Shown in pieces: positions 55,735 to 64,000 of a stretch of DNA of 64,000 bases (positions are counted from its first letter, which is position 1; each line of letters opens with the position of its first letter). Source of the stretch: Nereocystis luetkeana (Eukaryota > Sar > Phaeophyceae > Laminariales > Laminariaceae). Below the pieces are notes generated by a model. The model saw nothing but the letters and a program-made list of their open reading frames with translations, was not told the DNA's origin and did not search any database. Location of the stretch: assembly GCA_031213475.1 (NCBI GenBank), contig JARUPZ010000024.1:5488038-5552037 (forward strand). Reading direction: 5' to 3'. Position numbers and translations under genes: made by a program.

Positions 55735-56530
55735 GACCTGTTTTTCAGACGCACCCGCTGATCACAGCACCGAGGTTTTGGCTGTCGCCCCCAGTCTCGA
55801 TCCCTGCCTCGTCGGGGATGCCATTTCTCTCGACGACGCCTCTTTTACAACCAAAATCGCGATTCACAGCGGAGCTGGCGTTCTTGCACCTTATGGTTCT
55901 GTGGCGCTTCTCAACACTGGCTCCCCACAGACTTTCACTCGACGAGATGTTTTGGATCGCGTGTTTTCGGTTGGTGCGGCATCCACCGCGTGCGAGCAGA
56001 AATGCGCCCCTCGTTCATGGGCGGTTTTGGCGAATCGGCCCCTCTGAAACCTTCGACGAGTGTGCGCCTGAGCGTCCAATTTTTTCGAGAAAATGAGCCT
56101 ACGTGCTCCCTCGCAGTTTGGGCCTGCGCAGTTCCCCCCTCAGTGATGCAGCATGCAGCGCTGCTGGGACGTGAGAGCTGGATGCGTTTTAATAGCCGCT
56201 CCTACCGCTCTCTGCCACCACACCCCGACAGGTATGTCCGTGTACGCCATCGACCCCGCCGCTTCGGGTGGAGGCTTCCGTTCATATACGCTACGAGGGC
56301 GCTGCAGGCGTCACCTTGTCCGACGATCCCCAACTGCTTGCTGCCAACTTGGTTCGCCACGATGGTTTCCCGGCACTCACTGGACACTACTTGGTCGACA
56401 TGATGCCCCAGCCCGACCTGTCCTCGTTTGAAGAACACCTCGTCGCCTCCGGGCGACGGGTACTTCCCCTCGTTGGAGTGGCGGGTCCCGAACCGGGGAT
56501 ACCCTCGGCGTCGCCCACGCCCCACTGATG
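55735..56530 (+). pseudogene. retropepsin-like aspartic protease, degenerate
   Basis: One frame reads YGSVALLNTGSPQTFTRRDVL (split here for length: VALLNTGSP at 55,901-55,927). Retropepsins have D-T/S-G at this place; the sequence shows Asn. Downstream frames give VQFFRENEPTCSLAVWACAV and HAALLGRESWMRFNSRSY, the flap and second hydrophobic-hydrophobic-Gly region, then VTLSDDPQLLAANLVRHDG. Three frames are needed, so it is broken. No reverse transcriptase, RNase H or integrase follows before 64 kb. Confidence 0.65.
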
Positions 56531-57429
56531 AGCGTCCCGCTGGACGTTTTGCAGCAGGACAACCGAGCCTTGACCCTAACAGCTTGGCGTAGATGAGAGC
56601 AGCGTTTTTCCGCCCTTCAGTTTGGAATCCTAGAGTGTAATCTCCTTATCGAAATGAACTCGGACGTCATCCTGTTGTAGGCTCGGTTTTGCGGCTATAT
56701 CTGCGTTCACTTTCAATATTTTTAAAGTCGAGAGCATCACGAACGTGGCAAATACTGGAACCTGTGGTCTCTTGTCGGAATATACCTCACTCCTGAAAAC
56801 TGTACCCACCAGGCGAAACGAACGGCACGTTTGTTTATGGTCTATCGGCGATAAAGGAGTGAAGAACCTTCGAAACCGAACGAAAAAGCTGCGAGACTCT
56901 CCGAGTTGGGATGAGCGTTTTTGTGGTGATTTGTATTTTACCGAACACACATCACCTGCGACCAGGCGATGCGAGTACCTGGGCGCTGAAATCAATATGA
57001 ATGGACATTTTCGGCTGCACGGGCCATACGATACGACATAACATCGGTTTTCATCTATCTTTGATCACCAGTTTTTATGATGACGCATACTCGCAACTTG
57101 TTGAAATGTTTTTGAGATATTTTGTTGCTATAAAAACAAACTATCGGTAATATTTTTGAAGCATTATTTCCTTTGTGTTCAGCCTACCGGTATTATTGTT
57201 GTAAGTTTTCTTGGCTCAGTGCTTAGCCTTTGAGCAATGAAAATATCCACTCCACCCCCCCCCCTGCCCTGGTTGTTGCGTGTTATCGCTTCCTCTTTCC
57301 GAGCAGCTATGGTGATTGGCACTTCATGGTAATATGTGGTGTGTTGGTTGAATGTATTCATATTTTATTGGTTTGCTGAATACCGAGGTATAAACTGGTG
57401 CCATGTTTCCCCTCTTGTATTACCCCTTG
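56531..57429. other. gene-less stretch after the retroelement
   Basis: Overlapping frames at 56,630-57,040 on both strands have mixed composition but no recognised motif. LTRs were looked for around 50-51 and 56.5-57 kb and not found by eye. Confidence 0.35.
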
Positions 57430-58420
57430 TGTATTTCCTTCCACGGACGTCACCACGTACTTCCATGGAAGAAGTGAACTTTACTTTCCACGGAAGAAAA
57501 ATTTGCTCCAATGTACTTCCATGGATCTAAGCTTGACTTCCATGGCAGTACCCAAACTTCCATGGAAGTTGCTACAGTTAACTTGACTACCATAGAAGTA
57601 GGAAATTCTATTGGTCCCATTGAACACAACTCCACACGTCTTCCATGGAAGCGCGTGAAAACTCTTCCACCGTCGGCGGAAGTGGAAGCTGGAAACTTCC
57701 ACCAACTTCCACCTACTGAAGCCTCCACATCGAACCACGTCCGGCGGAAGCTGCCATCAACTTCCACAAGAAGAGTCCGCCGACTTCCGTCGCTTTCCCA
57801 CCAGCTTCCGTAGACTTAATTTGCTTCCACTCCGTGGAAAACAAACAAATAAATGTGGAAGAACCATTTTGCACTACTGTACTCACATGGAAGTTGTTGT
57901 ACTTCCATCGGGAGATTGTTTATACTTCGGAGTCCCATGGCAGCAAACGTGCTGCTTGCCTACATGGGATCAAGGTGGCCTGGCGGGGTGCCTGTGGATG
58001 GGGCCAGCGTAGCTGGTGGGCCTCCGGCGGCTCCCGCGGAGGGTTCATTCATTTCTACGCCTTGTGGGTGGGAGTAGAGTACCAAATAAATGGGATATTG
58101 CGGGGGACAATGGTAAATAGGACCTACGACCCTACGGAACACACAAAAACCTACAGCTTTACCTGTTTTTACTAACAATATTTGGTGCTGTTTACTATGG
58201 TCCCCCGTAATAATATACGGGTGCGGTCATGGTGCGGCTGGATTACACTCCATGGAAGTCGATCCCACTCCATGGAAGTAAATTCAACTTCCATGGGGCC
58301 TTTTTTCACTGCCGTGAAAATAGACTGTTCCTTCCATGGAAGTATCCTCGTTTACATACATACGCGGAGATAAAACTTGCTTCCTCCGTGGAAATTTTCA
58401 TGGATGAAGTAGCGCAAGAG
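57430..58420. repeat. TTCCATGGAAG cluster, second field
   Basis: ACTTCCATGGAAG, CTTCCATGGATC and CTTCCACGGAAG variants recur about twenty times, less densely than at 46 kb. A family A element interrupts the field at 58,096. Confidence 0.85.
58096..58212. mobile_element. family A element inside the palindrome field
   Basis: TATTGCGGGGGACAATGGTAA on the left and TTACTATGGTCCCCCGTAATA on the right. The interior has AACAATATTTGGTGCTG. Confidence 0.85.
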
Positions 58421-59883
58421 CCGGGTAAATAATGTGAGAGATCGCATAAGTATATCATAGCAACAGTATCTATCTCCATCCGGATACGTTGTTTGCCTAC
58501 GATCCAAGATTTGCCAACGTAGTATTTTGGTAGAAAAAAAGGATACGAAGTTAAAACTTATTCTCGGGAACCGTTTCGAGAATAATATGTACGTTTTTGC
58601 TCCAGTCCAGGGAAAACTGTGGCGTTTGGGGTGTGATCGATAGTCTTATTGTAGAGTAAGGCAAGCGTTGCCCTGCTGTCCCCTACCTAGGTGTTACCAA
58701 TGAATACAAGGTTGGACGGGGGTATGGAAATTTCAGGGATTATTGGTCAGGCTTAGAAAAGAAAAGCGGCCAAGAAGCAGGATTGTCGCGTTCGCAAAGA
58801 CGTCGCCCAGAAACAATAACAACAACAAACTGTGCATTTGGGGTAGGAGCGAAAATAAGCAGCAGCGATACAATAATAGTACTATACATAACAGCAGCGG
58901 TCAGGTGCATTTTGGGCAGGTCCTAGGAGTGAATATTTGCTGCAGCGACACGAGAACTACATACTAGTAACTGCAACTGCAAACGAAAAAGGTCGGCAGA
59001 GGACCAGTCCCCATAGGCATCGGGACTCTCACAGTCGTTGACTCGCGAATATCTGTCATCTCGAAGTCCCAAGTAAGTCCAAGAGCACGTCAAAGTATAG
59101 TACAGAAAAACGACAGAGTCCTCGTCGTGCGTGAGCCCCAAGGGTACGGGGGGCTGTAATGACTGAGTCCTACCTATTAATAAATAGCGAGTGAGTCTCA
59201 TGAGTACTGAGATTCGAAACATTCAACCAAAACATAACATTACTTACTGCATACAGTCGAATCGCGCAGATAGATTGCAATGGCTTCGATGTGCCGTGTA
59301 CACACCCATACCAACCAAGACGCCGCGGTAGAGTCCGATCTGACAAAAAAAGGCATACAAAAAAAGGAGATCTTTCGCCGGTGATCGTTACGTACACATG
59401 CATTCACCCCGTAGACAAAACTCTGTTGTAGACGAAACAGATGATGTAAATAAATGCAACAAACTGCGCATAATAACGCGAAGGCCTCGACGCGCCGTGC
59501 AACAAGGAAGAAGCGGCGGCAGCAGGAGATACCAGGCATACAGGAGTGGTGGGCGCTGACCACCCGACGCGAACTCTATAACCCTAGCCCGAACGCTATG
59601 ATGGGGTGACCTCTGTGCTTGGATGCAAAATAGGTACCGCTGTGTGGTTGTAGGTACGGAGAAGTCAGTATCAATCACTTGTTACCTTGTTACGACCTGT
59701 TGTAGTTAGTGTAAAAGGAAGGGTGAGGTTGTCTGTCGTCCTTGATTTTGTTGTTGTTGTAGGCCGCTGTTCTCGTGGGCCGTAGAACTCTTGTCGCAGC
59801 CGGTATTTTTTCTTCTTCGAACTAATTCGAAATACATACATACATACGTAATTGTTTCCTTTGAGCCTCTTCTTCTTCTCGGA
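58421..59883. other. gene-less stretch
   Basis: Short CAA or CAG runs near 58,820-58,900 and a TTG run at 59,748. No exon is recognised on either strand. Confidence 0.4.
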
Positions 59884-59977
59884 TATTTAGGACCCCAGTC
59901 CCGTTTTTTTGGGGGCAAATCACTTGGAATTAGAATGGTTTGCCCCCAGATCGGGACTGCGGTACTAAAGGAGTTAA
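59884..59977. mobile_element. family B element
   Basis: CCCAGTCCCGTTTTTTTGGGGGCAAATC and GGTTTGCCCCCAGATCGGGACTGC are the arms. It ends ACTAAAGGAGTTAA. Confidence 0.8.
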
Positions 59978-60235
59978 GACTAAGAGCGATTATTGTGAAG
60001 GTGATACCTCCTCCTGAGCTATTATAGGGGGGGAGGTGAAAGACCGATCAATTACCCAACCTAGGGTGGTAATCCTTATAACACCCCCCCCCTGAGTGGC
60101 GAGATATTTGGGGCGTCGGAACCGTATAACTGGTACGTCCGTACGCTGACCTACCCGCTTCGTTTCATTACCTACCTGGGGAACCAGGGAGAAGATGTGT
60201 GTTTTTAGGGACGCACGCGCAAGCGTCTCACTCAG

Positions 60236-60332
60236 TAAAAAAAGAACCGTTCGATGTGAGGTTCGAACCCGTGACCTGGACGAGACGTCGAATGTATGTG
60301 AAGAAGGTGTTATAATACCTACTGAGCTATCG
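60236..60332 (-). ncRNA. tRNA-like pol III unit (SINE head or pseudo-tRNA)
   Basis: On the minus strand the A box TAGCTCAGTAGG (60,329-60,318) and B box GGTTCGAACCT (60,269-60,259) are followed by a T-run (about 60,243-60,237) that could terminate pol III. The stems do not fold into a convincing cloverleaf. Confidence 0.4.
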
Positions 60333-60699
60333 TACCAGTACTGAGCTATACCTACTACTGAGATATTTATATAGGGGCAAAATATTGATCAATTACTATA
60401 CCCCCAGTCTAGGGTAATCCTTGTAACATGATGGACGGCGGCACTCTTATTTATTCCTGCCGGACATTGTCGGATGGGAAATTGCTGACCTCATTACGGA
60501 CACTGCCGTGGACGCTTAATTGCTGGAGTTTTCTACCTACCTGCTGACTCAGCGTTAGACAACACTATATATTATATACACGAACAACGCCCTATCTATA
60601 TAATAAACGAAACTGACGCACACGTGCGTGCGTGTGCACGTGTTTAACACATCCATTTACACGTGCAGCAGTAAGTAGTACTACTGTAGTAGTATAGTA
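60333..60699. other. gene-less stretch
   Basis: Contains a second CTGAGCTATACCTACTACTGAG fragment next to the tRNA-like unit and CACGTGCG-type alternating sequence at 60,620-60,665. Nothing else is seen. Confidence 0.4.
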
Positions 60700-61560
60700 G
60701 TCACGATGCTTACTATACCCCCAATTTCGCGATTTTTTATCGTTTTTATCGTTTTTTCGATCTTCTCTCGCTCAGTTTTGTACTACTTCCTATTTTTGTT
60801 TGAAAGTTTTGGTCGATCGATTTTTTCGTTTTTCGTAGATTTTTCACGTTTATTGACGATTCTTAACGTTTTTCCGTAGAGTCTCGTCCTGTTTTTGTGA
60901 TTGTTCGTATGCGAGCTCGCAGTACGCACGAACGTATGGTCCGGAGTTATAGAAATAAATGGACGCACGTAAAGCACCGCTTGCATGTTCGTTTTCGAAG
61001 ACTTCACGATGCTTACCCCGTTTGTGCGATTTATTCATCGTGTTTTTCCGGTTTTCCATGTTCCGCTAATATCTCGCTCATGTTTCATTACTTCCCATTT
61101 TTTTCAGTTTTGATCAATCTATTTTTTCATTTGTTTTTCACTTTTTTTTTCGTTTTCTTTTTTTTACCGATTCTTGACATTTTTCCTAGGTTTCGTCTGT
61201 TTATGGTATTTTTCTCGTCCGTGAGGTATTTGTTCAGAAATACAAGGTACGCTTGACCATTCGTATGAGTTGTAGTAGGGGGCGCACGTAGAGCACCGCT
61301 TGCATGTTCGTTTTCGAAGAATTTACGATGTTTACCCCATTTATGCGTTTGTTTTCATCGTTTTAATCCGCTTTTAATTTTCGCGAATATCTCGCTCTGT
61401 TTAGATTGTTTCCCATTTTTTTTGTGGGGTTGTGGTCGATCAATTTTGTCGATATGTTTGGCCTTTTTTCTTTTTCGTTTTCTGCCGATTCTTAACGAGG
61501 TATTTGTTCATAAATATAAGCTACCCTTGACTATTCGTATGAATACCAGAAAGCGCTTGT
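60700..61560 (+). repeat. T-rich tandem array, about 300-bp unit, three copies
   Basis: TCACGATGCTTACYMYRCC starts copies near 60,702, 61,006 and (as TTACGATGTTTACC) 61,324. Each contains a TATCTCGCTC- or TCTCTCGCTC-like block and then TTGGTCGATCGATT-like and CGATTCTTAACG-like blocks. GCACCGCTTGCATGTTCG ends the first two. Confidence 0.85.
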
Positions 61561-61624
61561 ATTTATGAAAGTGTTTTTTTTCGTATCTGGTATTATAACC
61601 TGCACTACTACGTAGACATTGACA

Positions 61625-61925
61625 CTTTATCATACCAGAAAAAAAAATACCACGACAGAAGACGCCATATAACTTGCGTTTGGTGTGCCCTGAATACCTC
61701 GTTCAAAATTTTGTACCGTAAACTATTATAGCAAAAATGCACTGACTGGTGTACCGTTTTTTCATTTTTGTGACCCGGACGGGCATTGACTACCATAAAA
61801 CGGTATATCGTGACAGAAAACGTCATCTAACTTGGGTTTGGTATGCCCTCATTTCCTGGTGTGAATTTTTTGTAACGGTAAACTGGCAGAACATCACTAG
61901 TGTACCGTTTTTTAGCTTTTTGTTC
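61625..61925 (+). repeat. direct duplication, about 165-bp unit
   Basis: CGACAGAAGACGCCATATAAC and TGACAGAAAACGTCATCTAAC begin the shared parts. Both continue TTGSGTTTGGTRTGCCCT and end GTGTACCGTTTTTT. Confidence 0.8.
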
Positions 61926-62199
61926 AGTGGAACAGGTTTTTTAAGGTTGCTCCTATCTCTAGAAACCCTAGGTAAAAAACCTAAACCTAGGGAATAATAG
62001 GGCTTGACGAGAAAAAAAATGTTCCAGGGTAGCGTTTATTCCAGTGATCGGAAAAGACGGTCAGATCACCAGACAGACAAAACAACAGACATGCAGACAG
62101 ACACGATCGGAGCTCCGGTTATTTATACAGACTCTGGTCATGGGGAGGGGCGGTCAGTCAAAGGGCCAAACAGCGGCGATCTCCCGCATGACTTGGCTC

Positions 62200-62990
62200 C
62201 TCTGAGTTTACTTCCATGCCGTAAAACAAAAAGTTCGATGGTAGTTGGAATATACTTCCAGCAACTTTCATGGAAGCATACATCATCTTCCATGGGAGAA
62301 ATTATACTCACTCGCAAAAAAGTTGGATGTGCTTCCTCCATTGAAGCTATGTAAGCTTCCATACAACAAATCTACTTCCATCGGATAAGCCACCAATTTC
62401 CCCTATACTGCCCTGCTCCCCCGCCCCCCCAGCGGACCCTTCCCCCATTGGGCACCCTGCTCCCAGAACCGTAAGAAAAGTGAACATACTTCCATGCCAG
62501 AACCATAAGAAAAGGTGAGGGTACGGGCATACATACCAAGATTTACTTCCATGGACGTACAATCACTTCCAGGAACGAAAACAATTTATATCGGAGTAAA
62601 AACACTTCCTCATGGATGGGAGTAAAACAATCAATCTTCCGGTGGATGTGAAACAAACTTTGACGTACGAGTATATATAATATGTGAAAAGTTTCTTCCA
62701 CATTACTATTTTTATGTGCTTTCTCGGGAGTAATGACGTCTGATGGAAGCTGGTGGATTTAATCGGAAGTCGATGGACTCTTCTTGTGAGAGTTAATGGC
62801 AGCTTCCACGGAACGCGGCTGCGGAAGCTTCAATTGGTGGAAGTTTTTGGAAGTTTCCACAACTTTCATCGACGGCGCAAGCTTCCGCTCACTCCCATGG
62901 AAGTACATATGAACATGGAACTACAGTAAGTATAGTTCACTTCCCTGGAAGTACGTGGTGACTTCCGCGGAAGGAAGTAAGTAAATGCAA
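62200..62990. repeat. TTCCATGGAAG cluster, third field
   Basis: Copies and half-palindromes such as CTTCCATGCC, TTCATGGAAGC, CTTCCATGGGAG and CCATGGAAGTACAT, about 25 in 790 bp, again in both orientations. Confidence 0.8.
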
Positions 62991-63574
62991 AAAGGGGAAA
63001 AAAATGTATGTGGTGGACCCAACCGCGGTCTCCTGTTCCATGTTGGATGAGCATCCGAAACAGACGAAACGACCGACAGCCAACGCGTTATGTAGATCGT
63101 TGCTCTAATCGAAACTCGTCAAAATCACGAAAACGAAAACAAAAACGCACTAGCAGTACGTACAGATTTATCCGCACTATACAAGTACCTGGAACATGAT
63201 ATACTTGCCGGTACAAAACAGTACCAGGTAAGTTAGAATTACCTTTTTTCATCAAAACACGACGTCGAGATTTAAACCTGCGTACACTTTCTTACGTTTC
63301 TCCAGCAAACGCAACCTTTGTCTCCCACCCAGGCCGCCCTACACAGCAACACGCATATTCCTTTGTGTCGACGAGACTTTCTCGTCTCAGGTCCTCGATT
63401 TACTCCGATTTCGAGTTCAAGCAACAGCGCGCGCGTGGCGCGGCAAAAGGCAGCGCAGCAGCAGGCCATACCCCAACAGATTATCTTCTTCCCTAAAAGT
63501 CGGGGGAGGGGAGTCAAAACGTTTTGCGCCCCTCCTCTCCAATCAACCCACCAAGCCTTTTCGACAACGACCGC
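62991..63574. other. gene-less stretch
   Basis: An open plus-strand frame from about 63,318 runs into the minisatellite below. No recognised motif. A TACCAGGTA palindrome lies at 63,222. Confidence 0.35.
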
Positions 63575-64000
63575 GGCAACGGTTAACATCAAGGTCAACG
63601 ATGACGGTGACAATATCGACGGTGAATTCAACGGTAACATCAACGGTAACATCAACGGTAACGTTAACGTCAACGGTGATATCAACGGCAACATCATCGA
63701 CAAAACCAAAGCCACCGGCAACACCAGCCGCAACGCTAACATCAGCAGCAACACCAATGTCAACGGGGACACCAACGCCAACGAACAGGAAGGCGCCGCC
63801 GCCAGCTCCAACGCTAACGCCCCCAGCGCTACCGCCAACGCACTAACACCAAAGCTAACGGCCACGCGAAACACCAACACCAACGCCAACACCAGCGCCT
63901 AAAGCTAAACGCCGAAGCTACCGCCAACGTCAACACCAACGCTAGTGCTGACGCTAACACCATCGCTAACGCTGACGTGTCAACGCCGACGCTAACGCGC
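63575..64000 (+). repeat. hexamer-based minisatellite, (AACGGT/AACGCC)n
   Basis: Degenerate 6- and 12-bp units (AACGGTAACATC, AACGCCAACACC, AACGCTAACACC) run to the window edge. The frame reads GNINGNVNVNGD and then NTNTNANTS. The period of six keeps all frames partly open, so coding is doubtful. Confidence 0.8.

Noticed and set aside
60236..60332. Functional tRNA gene
   Set aside because: The A and B boxes are good, but the acceptor, D and T stems do not pair well. It was kept only as a tRNA-like unit.

Overview
The window looks like nuclear DNA of a repeat-rich eukaryote. Genes are split by long GT-AG introns. Protein-coding sequence is sparse, and microsatellites and minisatellites occur throughout. 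Terminal-inverted-repeat elements, a LINE and an LTR-type retroelement are present, and one interstitial block carries the telomere-type hexamer TTAGGG. The one well-supported host gene is a secreted or Golgi carbohydrate sulfotransferase. That gene, the intron style and the repeat load fit a photosynthetic stramenopile such as a brown alga, whose sulfated wall polysaccharides need such enzymes. The taxon is inferred and not proven.

Region 0.2-7.7 kb holds no gene I can support. It contains short inverted-repeat elements of several families (called A, B, C, E and F here), one nested inside another, plus a 30-bp tandem array and a (GGGA)n tract. Region 7.76-28.5 kb, minus strand, is a six-exon sulfotransferase gene. 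Its exons join in phase at consensus GT-AG sites into one 559-residue frame with the signal peptide, the PAPS-binding loop, the 3'-phosphate motif and the C-terminal WR helix in the expected order. Its introns (733 bp to 10.6 kb) hold most of the transposon debris of that stretch, including a tyrosine-recombinase fragment, a large fold-back repeat and an inverted pair of a 300-bp repeat. Upstream of the gene, 28.5-34.8 kb holds microsatellites, telomere-like repeats, one unassigned candidate exon and a cluster of TTCnnGAA palindromes.

Region 34.9-38.3 kb is a 5'-truncated, frameshifted LINE: the end of the endonuclease domain, a reverse transcriptase and a duplicated 3' tail. Region 38.3-50.7 kb is a patchwork of tandem and dispersed repeats. 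Notable items are a 1.2-kb field of the palindrome TTCCATGGAAG and two near-perfect 82-bp palindromes built on a tRNA-like pol III A box. Region 51.0-56.5 kb is a decayed retroelement on the plus strand. It has gag with a CCHC zinc knuckle, then a NADAR (YbiA-like) domain, then a retropepsin-like protease, and no reverse transcriptase was recognised. This gag-NADAR-protease order is the most unusual arrangement in the window. Region 56.5-64 kb returns to noncoding repeats, including two more TTCCATGGAAG clusters, copies of elements A and B, T-rich 300-bp tandem repeats and a terminal hexamer minisatellite.

Functionally only the sulfotransferase looks intact. The retroelement genes all carry stops or frameshifts and are annotated as pseudogenes. 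All homology calls come from reading motifs by eye. No database search was run.
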